In this document: piece by piece, positions 18,509 to 27,267 of the stretch
Position numbering within the stretch: position 1 is the stretch's first letter
Layout: every line of letters begins with the position of its first letter
DNA from: Caenimonas koreensis DSM 17982
Lineage (GTDB): Bacteria; Pseudomonadota; Gammaproteobacteria; Burkholderiales; Burkholderiaceae_C
Assembly (NCBI RefSeq): GCF_009646335.1
Contig: NZ_WJBU01000012.1
Span: 1 to 64,000, forward strand
Length of the DNA stretch: 64,000 nucleotides
Reading direction: 5' to 3'
Program-made: the position numbers and the translations under genes
The notes under the pieces: generated by a model
The model's database searches: none
The model's input: the letters and a program-made list of their open reading frames with translations, nothing else
Told to the model about the DNA's origin: nothing

Positions 18509-19360
18509 ATGAGTACCCGCCTGTCCGTCGTTCCCCAGTATCTCCTTCCCAAGCGCGCGCTGACCGTTTTTGCCGGTGCTGTCGCGAACATGAAGGGGGG
18601 TGCGCTCACCCACTGGATCATCCGTAACTTCATTGGCAAGTACAAGGTCAACATGGCCGAAGCGGCCAACCCGGACCCGGCCAGTTACGCCTCGTTCAAC
18701 GAGTTCTTCACGCGGCCCTTGCGCGAAGGCGCACGGCCCATTGCCGATGCGCCGCTGATCTGCCCGGTGGACGCCGCCATCAGCCAGTTCGGCCCCATCG
18801 AGCACGACCAGATTTTCCAGGCCAAGGGCCACAGCTATTCCACACGCGCGCTGGTCGGTGGCGACCAGCAGCTCGCGCACCAGTTCGATCACGGCCACTT
18901 CGCCACGCTGTACCTCGCGCCCAAAGACTATCACCGCATCCACATGCCGTGCGACGGCCGCCTCACGCGGATGATCTATGTGCCCGGCGACTTGTTCTCG
19001 GTGAACCCGCTGACGGCGCGGCACGTGCCCAGCCTGTTCGCGCGCAATGAGCGCGTGGTGTGCGTGTTCGACACGGCGTTCGGCCCGTTCATCAATGTGC
19101 TGGTCGGCGCGACAATCGTCGGCAGCGTGGCGACGGTATGGCACGGCGTCGTGAATCCGCCGCGCACGCGTGACGTTCGCGAGTGGCGCTATGACGACCA
19201 GAACATCGTGCTGAAGCAGGGCGAAGAGATGGGCCGCTTCCTGCTGGGCTCGACCGTTGTCATGCTGTTTCCGAAGAACGTCGTGACGTTCAATGGCGAC
19301 TGGCAGCCGACCAGGCCGGTGCGGCTGGGCGAGGCGATGGGGACCATTGCTCAGGCGTGA
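18509..19360 (+). CDS. psd: Phosphatidylserine decarboxylase proenzyme
   Basis: A 283-residue membrane-associated enzyme that converts phosphatidylserine to phosphatidylethanolamine. The late LGSTVVML contains the L-G-S-T self-cleavage site, where the Ser becomes the pyruvoyl prosthetic group of the alpha chain. The FNEFFTRPLREGARPI and CPVDAAISQFG motifs and the His in YHRIHMPCDG are typical of the family. The length fits the short bacterial form. It lies alone on the plus strand, divergent from the PNPOx pair; no PE-pathway pss gene is visible in the window. Confidence 0.95.
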   Translation: MSTRLSVVPQYLLPKRALTVFAGAVANMKGGALTHWIIRNFIGKYKVNMAEAANPDPASYASFNEFFTRPLREGARPIADAPLICPVDAAISQFGPIEHDQIFQAKGHSYSTRALVGGDQQLAHQFDHGHFATLYLAPKDYHRIHMPCDGRLTRMIYVPGDLFSVNPLTARHVPSLFARNERVVCVFDTAFGPFINVLVGATIVGSVATVWHGVVNPPRTRDVREWRYDDQNIVLKQGEEMGRFLLGSTVVMLFPKNVVTFNGDWQPTRPVRLGEAMGTIAQA

Positions 19361-19449
19361 TGTGCATGCGCGCTCCGGCCGGCTGTGCCTCTTCCCTCCG
19401 GGCACGAATCTGGCTATAACTTCCGTCTGGTTACCAAGGAAGACGCGCC

Positions 19450-19788
19450 ATGCACTACCGTTGCCCGCAGTGCTCGAAGATCTTGAACGTGCCCAAGCTG
19501 TTTTTCAGCGACATCTCGGCTTGCAAGTCGTGCGGCCAGAAAGTGATGCTGGGGGACTTCCTGGCGTTCTTCATGGCAGCCGTGTCGATGCTGGTCATGG
19601 CATTGAGCGCGCTGTACCTCATTACCCTGACGATCTCCGATCCGATCATCTCCGGTGGCTACGCACTATCAATAGGCATGGTCACAGGCATCGTCGTGCT
19701 CGTGCTGCTCGGGCGCGCCGTGCGGTTCAAGAGCATGGCGAACAAGCATGCCCCCAGCCAGAAAGCGCCGCTGGACGCCGAGGCCTGA
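19450..19788 (+). CDS. Zinc-ribbon membrane protein
   Basis: A 112-residue protein starting with a zinc-ribbon (HYRCPQCSKIL ... ACKSCGQK, two C-x-x-C knuckles), then two transmembrane helices (about residues 37-62 and 72-92) and a short polar tail. An AAGGA ribosome binding site precedes the ATG. I do not recognise a named family. It sits between psd and the convergent amn gene. Confidence 0.6.
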   Translation: MHYRCPQCSKILNVPKLFFSDISACKSCGQKVMLGDFLAFFMAAVSMLVMALSALYLITLTISDPIISGGYALSIGMVTGIVVLVLLGRAVRFKSMANKHAPSQKAPLDAEA

Positions 19789-19813
19789 GGCATCCGCCGC
19801 CCTGTGGCGGGCC

Positions 19814-21307
19814 CTACTGAAACGCCACTTCGTCGAAGCTTCGCAGCTTGCGTGAATGCAGCCGCTGGCTGCCTTCGGCGCGCAGGATGTCAATGGCCCG
19901 CATGCCAATGCGCAAGTGCTGGTCCACCCGCTCGCGATAGAAATGATTCGCCATGCCCGGCAGCTTGATCTCGCCATGCAGCGGCTTGTCGCTCACGCAC
20001 AGCAGCGTGCCGTAAGGCACCCGGAAGCGAAAGCCGTTCGCTGCAATCGTGGCGCTTTCCATATCGAGCGCCACGGCGCGGCTCTGGCTGAAGCGCCGCT
20101 GCGGCTCGTTGCCGGGCAAGAGCTCCCAGTTGCGGTTGTCCGTGCTCGCCACGGTGCCTGTGCGCATGATGCGTTTGAGGTCGGGGCCTGCAAAGCCTGT
20201 CACGTCGGCCACGGCCTGCTCAAGTGCGACCTGGATTTCGGCGAGCGCCGGGATGGGCACCCACAGCGGCAGTTCTTCATCCAGCACGTGGTCTTCGCGC
20301 ACATAGGCATGCGCCAGCACGTAGTCGCCTAGCTGCTGGCTGCTGCGCAAGCCCGCGCAGTGGCCGAGCATCATCCACGCATGCGGGCGCAGCACGGCGA
20401 TGTGATCGGTGATCGTCTTGGCGTTGGCAGGGCCGACGCCAATGTTCACCATCGTGATGCCACTGCGGTCGGCCCGCATGAGGTGATAGGCCGGCATCTG
20501 CGGCAGGCGCGGCGGCGCGGCACCCAGGCTGTCGGCAGGCTCTGCGGGCAGGCCTGTACGCCGCGTGACCACATTGCCCGGCTCCACGAAGGCGATATAG
20601 GGGCTGTCGGGGTTGGCCATTTCGGCATGGCCGAGCCGCACGAATTCGTCGATATAGAACTGGTAGTTGGTGAACAGCACGAAGTTCTGCGTCCAGTCGG
20701 GCGCGCTGCCCGTGTAGTGGCGCAGCCGGTGCAGCGAATAGTCCACTCGCGCGGCGGTAAAGAGCGCCAGCGGATGCGACTCGCCGGGCCGCGCGTGCTG
20801 CGAGCCGTTGGCAATGCCGTCGTCCATCGCGCCCAGGTCGGGCAGGTCGAACAGGTCACGCATCAGCTGGCGCCGCTCGGGTGTGAGCGAGCCTTCGACG
20901 TGGTCGTTCTCGGCGAACGAAAAATGCACGGGAATGGGCTGTGTGCTGGTGCCGACTTCGAGCTCGACGCCGTGGTTCAGCCGCAGCAGCCGGAACTGTT
21001 CCAGGTAGTAGCTCGCGTACAGGTCGGGCCGTGTCAGCGTGGTTTCATAGCGGCCCGCTGCCGACACGAATCCGTACGACAAGCCGGAATTTTCAAGCAG
21101 GTTCTGCGGCGCGCCGGTGTCGGTGTGGATGCGCACGAAGGGGTAGCAGGCGCGCACGTGGCCCGGCAGGGCTTCGCCGGCGACGAAGCGGTGCATGGCA
21201 TCGCGAAGGTGGTTGATCTGCTGGGTGTAGATCGCCTGCACCTGCTCGAGCGCGGCCTGTGGATCGGTGTGCCTCGTGGGTGCGATGAAGGGCGGCATGT
21301 AGGGCAT
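19814..21307 (-). CDS. amn: AMP nucleosidase
   Basis: A 497-residue enzyme that hydrolyses AMP to adenine and ribose 5-phosphate. Family features include an N-terminal helical domain, YPFVRIHTDTGAP, the beta-barrel/phosphorylase-like core with MVNIGVGPANAKTITDHIAVLRPH and GHCAGLRSSQQLGDYVLAHAY (read in parts), and ALDMESATIAANG, whose Met-Glu pair contacts ribose as in purine nucleoside phosphorylases. The ATG at 21307 gives the usual length; an in-frame start at 21352 would add 15 residues. It is cytosolic, in purine salvage, and converges on the zinc-ribbon gene. Confidence 0.92.
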   Translation of the reverse strand: MPYMPPFIAPTRHTDPQAALEQVQAIYTQQINHLRDAMHRFVAGEALPGHVRACYPFVRIHTDTGAPQNLLENSGLSYGFVSAAGRYETTLTRPDLYASYYLEQFRLLRLNHGVELEVGTSTQPIPVHFSFAENDHVEGSLTPERRQLMRDLFDLPDLGAMDDGIANGSQHARPGESHPLALFTAARVDYSLHRLRHYTGSAPDWTQNFVLFTNYQFYIDEFVRLGHAEMANPDSPYIAFVEPGNVVTRRTGLPAEPADSLGAAPPRLPQMPAYHLMRADRSGITMVNIGVGPANAKTITDHIAVLRPHAWMMLGHCAGLRSSQQLGDYVLAHAYVREDHVLDEELPLWVPIPALAEIQVALEQAVADVTGFAGPDLKRIMRTGTVASTDNRNWELLPGNEPQRRFSQSRAVALDMESATIAANGFRFRVPYGTLLCVSDKPLHGEIKLPGMANHFYRERVDQHLRIGMRAIDILRAEGSQRLHSRKLRSFDEVAFQ

Positions 21308-21468
21308 GAGCCGGATTGTGCCTGCGCCTTGCGTGCTGGCCGGCGGGCTCATTTTGTGCGGATGCGCAAGCGTCCTACAGGGCGTGAAGAACGGTCCTGA
21401 CGTTACAAATCGGGTGCAGGGGCGACAGTGCGTTCATCACAACGAACCATGCACTGGAGCCGAGCGAC

Positions 21469-21729
21469 ATGAGAACCGAGACGTTGGCAAACAACCCCTT
21501 CGCACTGATGATGGACCCGGCAGCGGTTCGCGCCATGATCGACCAATCCGAAGAGCTCGGCGCTTTGAGCCAGCGCCAGTGCCATCCCCTCGATCGCGCG
21601 GTGATCCGCAGTGCGAGTGCAGAGCTGGCGGCCTACGACGCGAAGATCGACCGCACCACCGTTTACCTCCCGCCTGACGAAGACAAGGCGCCCGTGGTTC
21701 GCACCCCGCAACTCGAGTCGATCAACTGA
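21469..21729 (+). CDS. Small conserved hypothetical protein
   Basis: An 86-residue protein rich in Ala, Glu and Arg, with a helical middle segment (LSQRQCHPLDRAVIRSASAE) and a Pro-containing C-terminus. Two ATG/AGC contexts precede it, with GAGCGAC as a weak ribosome binding site. Similar short proteins occur in Burkholderiales without known function; I cannot name the family. It lies divergent from amn and upstream of another small gene. Confidence 0.45.
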   Translation: MRTETLANNPFALMMDPAAVRAMIDQSEELGALSQRQCHPLDRAVIRSASAELAAYDAKIDRTTVYLPPDEDKAPVVRTPQLESIN

Positions 21730-21838
21730 TTCAGCCCGCAGGCACCCTTACTGTGAAGAAGTCACAACTTCGCGGGTGCTAGTTCGTTCAGCCGCGGCCA
21801 GGCTTGCTCCTACAGTCGGGAAACGTTGGAGGTATTGC

Positions 21839-22177
21839 ATGGGCCAGCGCCTTTTCATTTACGTGGCGGTCGCCATTTCGCTGGGCGTGATCTCGCCCGA
21901 GATCGCCCGCGTATTCGACCTGACCGTCACGCACGATCATTCAGGTCTTTTCTACTGGTGGTTCATTGGGGCGCCTGCCGTCGTCGACAGGCTTGTCGGC
22001 GTGGGTGACGACATGCGGCTCGTCCTGTGGAGCGCTACGTTCTCGGTCATGTACCTGTGCCTCTTCGCCGCCGTGAGTGTTGCCATGGGCGCAGTGCAGA
22101 CCTTCCTGCACCGCAATGACGATCGCAGCAAGGCCTTCGACGCCGCCGCCACGCAGTTCACGCAGCACGACTGGTAG
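21839..22177 (+). CDS. Small membrane protein, unknown function
   Basis: A 112-residue protein with hydrophobic segments at about residues 4-18, 36-50 and 62-86, so two or three transmembrane helices, and a polar tail ending in HDW. A good GGAGG lies 6 bp upstream of the ATG at 21839; the frame is open further upstream to 21611 but without support. The last 20 bp overlap the 3' end of the convergent LysR-type regulator gene. No family recognised. Confidence 0.55.
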   Translation: MGQRLFIYVAVAISLGVISPEIARVFDLTVTHDHSGLFYWWFIGAPAVVDRLVGVGDDMRLVLWSATFSVMYLCLFAAVSVAMGAVQTFLHRNDDRSKAFDAAATQFTQHDW

Positions 22178-23081
22178 TGTTGAGCGGGCCTTGCCTGAAC
22201 GCTGTCAGGTCGTTGCGAATCCAGTCGATGAACACGCGCGTTCGTGCGGGCAGCAGCCTTGCATGCGGATAGACGATGCTGATGGGCCGCGCGGGTCTTT
22301 CAAACGATTCCAGAACAATCTTCAGCTGCCGTGTCGCCAGGTAAGGCGCAACCTGGTATGAGAAGAACATGCCGAAGCCGGCGCCTGCCGCGCACGCCTG
22401 CACGGCCGGCAGCACGTGGTTGAACTCCAGGTTGCCCTTGACGGCCACCCGGAACGTCCGCCCGCTTTCCTGGAAGTCGCCCCACTGCTGCTGCGCAGGC
22501 GACAGGTTGCGTATGCAGTTGAAGCGCTGCAGGTCGCGTGGATGCTTCGGCGTGCCGTGCTTTCGCAGGTAAGCGGGCGTGGCAACGACCACGCGGCGGA
22601 TGTGGCCGAGCGGCTGTGACACGAGCGACGAATCCTCCAGCGTGCCGATGCGAATGCCCAGGTCGATGCCTTCTTCGAGCAGGTTGACCACGCGGTCGAG
22701 CAGCACCAGGCTGCAGCGCATCTTGTCGTGCTGCTGCACAAAGCGCGTGACGCATGGCGCCACATGCATCTGGCCGAACAGCACGGGCGCGGTGATCGTG
22801 AGGTGGCCGGCAGGCTCTGTGGCACCGGCGGTGAGCGACGCCTCTGACTCCTCCAGTGCGGCGAGTACTTGCCGCGAATTCTCAAGGTGGAGCTTGCCTT
22901 CTTCCGTGAGGGAAATGCGGCGTGTGGTCCGGTTGAACAGGCGCACGCCAAGCGCGGCCTCGTAGGCAGCCAGTGCCCGCACCACGGCGGGCAGGGACGA
23001 GCCCATTTGCCGCGCCGCAGCGGTGAGGCTGCCCTCGTCGGCGATCTGCACGAACGTCTGCATGGCCTTGAATTTGTCCAT
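22158..23081 (-). CDS. LysR-family transcriptional regulator
   Basis: A 307-residue LysR protein. The N-terminal winged helix-turn-helix (about 1-60) is clear: FVQIADEGSLTAAARQMGSS, then AALGVRLFNRTTRRISLTEEG. The effector-binding domain follows (about 88-300), with the LGIRIGTLEDSSLVSQPLG pattern of the CrgA/AaeR-like group. The ATG at 23081 was chosen because it starts directly at the DNA-binding domain. It is divergent from the GST gene, the standard arrangement for a LysR regulator acting on its neighbour, and a palindrome in the intergenic region is a candidate operator. Confidence 0.9.
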   Translation of the reverse strand: MDKFKAMQTFVQIADEGSLTAAARQMGSSLPAVVRALAAYEAALGVRLFNRTTRRISLTEEGKLHLENSRQVLAALEESEASLTAGATEPAGHLTITAPVLFGQMHVAPCVTRFVQQHDKMRCSLVLLDRVVNLLEEGIDLGIRIGTLEDSSLVSQPLGHIRRVVVATPAYLRKHGTPKHPRDLQRFNCIRNLSPAQQQWGDFQESGRTFRVAVKGNLEFNHVLPAVQACAAGAGFGMFFSYQVAPYLATRQLKIVLESFERPARPISIVYPHARLLPARTRVFIDWIRNDLTAFRQGPLNTTSRAA

Positions 23082-23114
23082 GCCCCGATTAATCCATAAA
23101 ACGCAGCAGTTTTG

Positions 23115-23142
23115 TGCAGATGGCGGCATTGATCCATCTGCA
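23115..23142. promoter_or_regulatory. Candidate LysR operator palindrome
   Basis: TGCAGATGG and CCATCTGCA form a perfect 9-bp inverted repeat with a 10-bp spacer in the 113-bp region between the divergent LysR and GST genes. LysR regulators usually bind interrupted dyads (T-N11-A type) here, and this one lies 34 bp upstream of the LysR start and 52 bp upstream of the GST start. A smaller AAAAC / GTTTT dyad abuts it. Binding is inferred. Confidence 0.45.
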
Positions 23143-23194
23143 TGCAGCAAACACAATCGGGCCTTCAACCACAACAACCCTGCCAGGAGCCCCC

Positions 23195-23833
23195 ATGACC
23201 GCACCCAAGCCGCAACAGCCGATCCGCCTGCACACCCTCGACATTTCGGGCCACTGCCACCGGGTGGAAATGTTCCTGGCGATGCTGGATCTGCCTTATG
23301 AACTCGTCACGGTGGACATGATGAAAGGCGCGCACAAGCGGCCTGAATTCCTCGCGCTGAATCCGTTTGGCCAGGTGCCCGTGATCGAAGACGGCGACGT
23401 GGTGCTGGCTGACTCCAACGCGATCCTGGTGTATCTGGAAAGCAAATACGGCACGGGCCAGTGGCTGCCGCGCGACCCGTTGGGGGCAGCACGCGTGCAG
23501 CGCTGGCTCTCGGCCGCGGCTGGCTTGCTGGCTTTTGGCCCGGCGGCGGCACGCGCAGCCGTGATCTTCAAGCGCCCCGACGATCCGGCGCCGGCCCTTG
23601 CCCGTGCAACTCGGCTGCTCGATGTGATGGAGCTGGAGTTGAAGGATTCGCCGTTCCTGGTCAATGGCCAGCCGACGCTCGCCGACGTCGCGCTGTACAG
23701 CTATGTGGCACGTGCGCCGGAGGGCAATATTTCGTTGGAGCCGTATCCGAATGTGCGCGCGTGGCTGGCTCGCATCGAGGCGCTGCCGCGCTTTGTTCCC
23801 ATGGTCGTCACGAAGGTGGGGATGGCAGCATGA
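23195..23833 (+). CDS. Glutathione S-transferase family protein
   Basis: A 212-residue GST with a thioredoxin-like N-terminal domain (LDISGHCHRVEMFLAMLDLP, then NPFGQVPVIEDGDVVLADSNAI, holding the cis-Pro and glutathione-contacting Asp-Ser) and the all-helical C-terminal domain (NGQPTLADVALYSYV). A conserved AGGAG precedes the ATG at 23195. Its stop overlaps the next gene by 4 bp. The neighbours, a LysR regulator and a PNPOx-like protein, point to an inducible detoxification pair. Substrate unknown. Confidence 0.88.
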   Translation: MTAPKPQQPIRLHTLDISGHCHRVEMFLAMLDLPYELVTVDMMKGAHKRPEFLALNPFGQVPVIEDGDVVLADSNAILVYLESKYGTGQWLPRDPLGAARVQRWLSAAAGLLAFGPAAARAAVIFKRPDDPAPALARATRLLDVMELELKDSPFLVNGQPTLADVALYSYVARAPEGNISLEPYPNVRAWLARIEALPRFVPMVVTKVGMAA

Positions 23834-24804
23834 ACACGGTGGCACGCGCGTCATTTCATGAAGGCGAGCGGACGCTGCAAAAGCGCGCTGGCTCGCACGA
23901 CATGCTTGCCGAAGTCGGCCCGCACGTGATCCGCGAGTTCATGCCGCAGCAGCACCGCGATTTTTTTTCGCTGCTGCCGTTCATCGTCATCGGCGCTGTC
24001 GATGCAGGTGGCCAGCCCTGGGCTTCGGTGATCGCAGGGCCAGCCGGTTTTGTTGCGTCGCCGCGCGACGATCTCTTGCAGATAGCGGCGCTGCCACTCG
24101 CGCAGGACCCGGTTGCCGCCTCGATGGTGCCGGGCCAGCGCGTCGGCTTGCTGGGCATCCAGCCGCACACGCGCAGACGCAATCGCGCGAACGGCCGCAT
24201 CGACATCGTTGATGCAAGCGGCTTCACCGTGCATGTGGAACAGAGCTTCGGCAATTGCCCGAAGTACATCCAGGCGCGCGAGGTGGCGTATGTGCCGGAT
24301 ACCGCCCGGGTGTCAACGCGCGAATCGATGACGGGGCTCGACGCGCAGGCCAGGCAATTCATTGCAGCGGCCGACACGTTCTTCATTGCCACGGCGCACC
24401 CTCAGTCGCAAGGCAGTGATGACCCGGCACACGGCGTTGATGTGTCGCACCGCGGCGGCAAGCCGGGGTTTGTGCATGTCGATGCGTCGGGCAGCGTGTT
24501 GACCGTGCCCGACTTCACGGGCAACGCGTTCTTCAACACCTTGGGCAACCTGCTGGTCAATCCACGTTGCGGCCTGGTGTTCATCGACTACGCCACGGGC
24601 GACTTGTTGCATGTGGCCGCACGCGGCGAGATCGTGACGGACCCGCAGGCAGTGGATGCATTTGCCGGCGCGCAGCGGCTGGTGCGGTTGCATGTTGAAG
24701 CGGTGGTTCGCCGCCGCCGGGCCGTGGCTTTGAAGTGGGGTGCCGCAACACTGTCGCCGCATCTCGCGCCGACAGGAAACTGGGGCGCAAGCGCGCAGTC
24801 CTGA
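23830..24804 (+). CDS. Large PNPOx-like FMN-binding oxidoreductase
   Basis: The 324 residues contain a split-barrel flavoprotein domain. HREFMPQQHRDFFSLLPFIVIG (in parts), QPWASVIAGPAGFVASP and NRANGRIDIVDASGFTVHVEQSFGNCPKYIQ are typical of PNPOx-family proteins fused to two barrel repeats, with FFIATAHPQSQ as the second. The start overlaps the GST stop (ATGA), so translation is probably coupled. The enzyme probably uses FMN and a nicotinamide; no substrate can be assigned. Together with the GST it forms a LysR-associated operon. Confidence 0.75.
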   Translation: MNTVARASFHEGERTLQKRAGSHDMLAEVGPHVIREFMPQQHRDFFSLLPFIVIGAVDAGGQPWASVIAGPAGFVASPRDDLLQIAALPLAQDPVAASMVPGQRVGLLGIQPHTRRRNRANGRIDIVDASGFTVHVEQSFGNCPKYIQAREVAYVPDTARVSTRESMTGLDAQARQFIAAADTFFIATAHPQSQGSDDPAHGVDVSHRGGKPGFVHVDASGSVLTVPDFTGNAFFNTLGNLLVNPRCGLVFIDYATGDLLHVAARGEIVTDPQAVDAFAGAQRLVRLHVEAVVRRRRAVALKWGAATLSPHLAPTGNWGASAQS

Positions 24805-24818
24805 CCTATCATGGCGCG

Positions 24819-25625
24819 GTGAATGCGCCTTCACTTACTCACCATCACTGGCTTGGCCATGCGGCGCTGGCGCCGCTGCGCTGGCTGCTGGGCTGGTGGC
24901 GTATCGTGTTCTTTGGCGCGACGATTCTCGTGCTGGCCCTGGCGCCCTCCAGCTATGTTCCCAAGACGCGCAGCGCGCTGATCCGCCATCTCTACCTCGA
25001 CACCGCGCCCATTCTTGCCTGGTTCACGGTGCTGTGCGCCTTGCTCACTTTGGTGATCACGCGCATCGTGATCGTCACGGCAGTGAGCTACGGGCTGTCG
25101 CAGTATGCGCTCGAGATGGTGATCCGCGTGCTGGTGCTTGAACTGATTCCGCTCACAGCGGCACTGTTTGTTGCATTGCGCTGCACGATACCGAACGGCG
25201 CCATGCTCGCAACCATGCGCAAGGCCGGCCGCTTCGATGAATTGAGCCGCGCGGGCGAGGACCCTGTCGTGACGCAGGTGCTGCCGCGTGCACTGGCCGG
25301 CATCTACGCCACGATCACGCTGGCTGCGCTCAGCTGCGTGGTGGCGCTGGTGATTGCCTATTTCGCGGTATACGGCGCATCGACAGCCGGCCTGCCCGCT
25401 TACACGCGCGTGTTCGGCCACATCTTCAATCCGGCCGTCGCGCTGATCTTCGGGCTCAAGACATTGCTGTTCAGCCTGGCCGTCTCGGTCATCCCGATGG
25501 CGTCGGGCCTGTACGACATCGAAGGCGATGGCTCGCGCGAGAGCGCGGCACTGCAGGGCCTGGTGCGCATGTTCGCCGTGTTGCTGATTCTGGAAGCCGT
25601 GTCGCTGGCCGGTAACTACGCCTGA
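24819..25625 (+). CDS. MCE-type lipid ABC transporter permease (MlaE-like)
   Basis: A 268-residue integral membrane protein from a GTG at 24819. Its VLVLELIPLTAALFVALR and GAMLATMRKAGRFDEL segments match the MlaE/DUF140 family, in which six helices form the permease of MCE phospholipid transporters, with a coupling helix contacting the ATPase. It is followed after 8 bp by an MlaD-type gene. No MlaF-type ATPase gene is adjacent, although the coupling region is retained. No ATG fits the frame, so a GTG start is inferred. Confidence 0.82.
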   Translation: MNAPSLTHHHWLGHAALAPLRWLLGWWRIVFFGATILVLALAPSSYVPKTRSALIRHLYLDTAPILAWFTVLCALLTLVITRIVIVTAVSYGLSQYALEMVIRVLVLELIPLTAALFVALRCTIPNGAMLATMRKAGRFDELSRAGEDPVVTQVLPRALAGIYATITLAALSCVVALVIAYFAVYGASTAGLPAYTRVFGHIFNPAVALIFGLKTLLFSLAVSVIPMASGLYDIEGDGSRESAALQGLVRMFAVLLILEAVSLAGNYA

Positions 25626-25633
25626 TACCCCCT

Positions 25634-26617
25634 ATGTCTGATCTACCGAACGTCACGCCCCTTGCCAAGTCCGAGCCGGCGGCCCAGCCTGTTGCGCACC
25701 TTGAATTCAAGGCCGCGCTGCTGCTGATCTTCACAGTGGTGCTGATTGCGGGATCTATCCTGTTCCTGCTGCATGCCCGTGGCGCATTTGAGCCAACACA
25801 GAGCCTCGTGCTGGTCACCGACGACTCCGAGGGCGTGATCGTCGGCATGGACATGACGTTCTCTGGCTTTCCGATTGGCCGCGTCCGCAAGGTGGAGCTG
25901 GCCAAGACGGGCAACGTCAATATCGTGGTGGACGTCGCGAAGAAGGATGCGCACTGGCTTCGCACGACAAGCGTGTTCACGCTCGTGCACGGGCTGGTGG
26001 GTGGCACGACGATCAAGGCCTACAGCGGCATCCTCACCGACCCACCGCTGCCGGACGACGCCGAGCGCCCCGTGCTGCGCGGTGATGCAACTGCCGAGTT
26101 GCCGCGCGTGCTGGCAGCTGCGCGCGAGACGCTTGAAAACATGAGCGCCATGACCGCGCAAGACGCGGCGCTACGCACGTCGATCGCCAACCTGCGCGAA
26201 GTCACCGAGCGCATGAAAGGCCCGCGCGGCGCGCTGGGCGCGGTGTTCGGCAACGAAACCGATGCGCAGAAGCTGGTCACGGCGCTCGAGCGTGCGAACA
26301 CGTTGCTCGCCAGGCTCGATGCCATGGCGGGCAAGGCCGATGCGCAGGTGTTCGGCCCGGAGGGCGTGATGAAGGACGCTCGCGCGTCCATGCAGCAGCT
26401 GAACGCGCTGCTCACCGACACGCGCGCGAGCCTGAAGAAAGTCGATGCCGTGCTGGTCGAAGCACAGGGCATCAGCTCGAATGTGCGGGGCGCGACGACT
26501 GACCTGGGCGCGCTGCGTGCCGACGTGGAGGCCAACCTTCGTAAGGTGGAGGGAATGATCAACGAGCTCAATCGCAAGTGGCCGTTCGCCAAAGATACCG
26601 AGGTGAAGCTGCCATGA
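25634..26617 (+). CDS. MlaD/MCE-family substrate-binding protein
   Basis: A 327-residue protein with an N-terminal signal anchor (about 28-48), then one MCE domain (VLVTDDSEGVIVGMDMTFSG ... GRVRKVELAKTGNVNIVV), and a long alpha-helical C-terminal part with coiled-coil-like repeats (ALERANTLLARLDAMAGK). MCE domains form hexameric rings in the periplasm that pass lipids between membranes; longer helical tails form channels. It overlaps the following lipoprotein gene by 4 bp and belongs with the permease upstream. Confidence 0.88.
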   Translation: MSDLPNVTPLAKSEPAAQPVAHLEFKAALLLIFTVVLIAGSILFLLHARGAFEPTQSLVLVTDDSEGVIVGMDMTFSGFPIGRVRKVELAKTGNVNIVVDVAKKDAHWLRTTSVFTLVHGLVGGTTIKAYSGILTDPPLPDDAERPVLRGDATAELPRVLAAARETLENMSAMTAQDAALRTSIANLREVTERMKGPRGALGAVFGNETDAQKLVTALERANTLLARLDAMAGKADAQVFGPEGVMKDARASMQQLNALLTDTRASLKKVDAVLVEAQGISSNVRGATTDLGALRADVEANLRKVEGMINELNRKWPFAKDTEVKLP

Positions 26618-27267
26618 AGCGCATTGACCTGCTGGCTCTCGCCGCTGCTGCGGTGCTCACGGCCGCGTGTGCAAGCAAGCCCGTCGCGCCTGACTGGCAG
26701 ATCAACGCGCAGGGCGCGCTCGAGCGCTACGTGAAGGCGTACATGGCGGGCAATACGCGCGTTGAAGGCGCGGAGTTCGATCGCGCGCTGGGTGAGCTGC
26801 GTAGCACCGGGCAACCGGGCCTGGTGGCACGCGCTGAACTCACGCGTTGCGCGGCGCAAGTTGCAAGCCTGGTGCTCGATCCGTGTACCGGCTTTGACCG
26901 GTTGCGCGACGACGCGCCAGCGCCCGAGCGTGCTTATGCAGATTTTCTGGCGGGGCGCATTGCGCCGCCGGACGCCGCATTGCTGCCCGCGCAGTATGTC
27001 GCGGTGGCCCACGGCGGCGACGCAGCAGCGCTGCAGGCAATCACCGATCCGGTCTCGCGCCTGATTGCGGCGGGCGTGCTGTTCCGCACGGGCCGCGCCT
27101 CACCGCAGGTGCTGGCCATTGCGAGCGACACGGCGTCGCAGCAAGGATGGCGGCGCCCGCTGCTCGCCTGGCTTGGCGTGCAGGCACAGCGCGCTGAAGC
27201 GGCAGGAGCAATTCACGAGGCTGCGAGCATCCGGCGGCGGATGGCGCTCGTTACGGGCGGCTCGTGA
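26614..27267 (+). CDS. Lipoprotein of the MCE operon, unknown family
   Basis: A 217-residue product with a lipobox (LTAACAS, Cys about residue 20) after a short signal sequence, so probably anchored to a membrane facing the periplasm. The remainder is Ala- and Arg-rich with helical repeats resembling TPR-like hairpins. The usual MCE operon lipoprotein (PqiC/auxiliary type) is not obvious in it. Its ATG overlaps the MlaD stop (ATGA). Its last 17 bp overlap the 3' end of the convergent HxlR-type regulator. Role in the transporter is inferred from position. Confidence 0.65.
   Translation: MKRIDLLALAAAAVLTAACASKPVAPDWQINAQGALERYVKAYMAGNTRVEGAEFDRALGELRSTGQPGLVARAELTRCAAQVASLVLDPCTGFDRLRDDAPAPERAYADFLAGRIAPPDAALLPAQYVAVAHGGDAAALQAITDPVSRLIAAGVLFRTGRASPQVLAIASDTASQQGWRRPLLAWLGVQAQRAEAAGAIHEAASIRRRMALVTGGS

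Noticed and set aside
23461..23829. Extended plus-strand frame upstream of the PNPOx gene at 23830
   Set aside because: It lies inside the GST gene in another frame; family resemblance starts at 23830.
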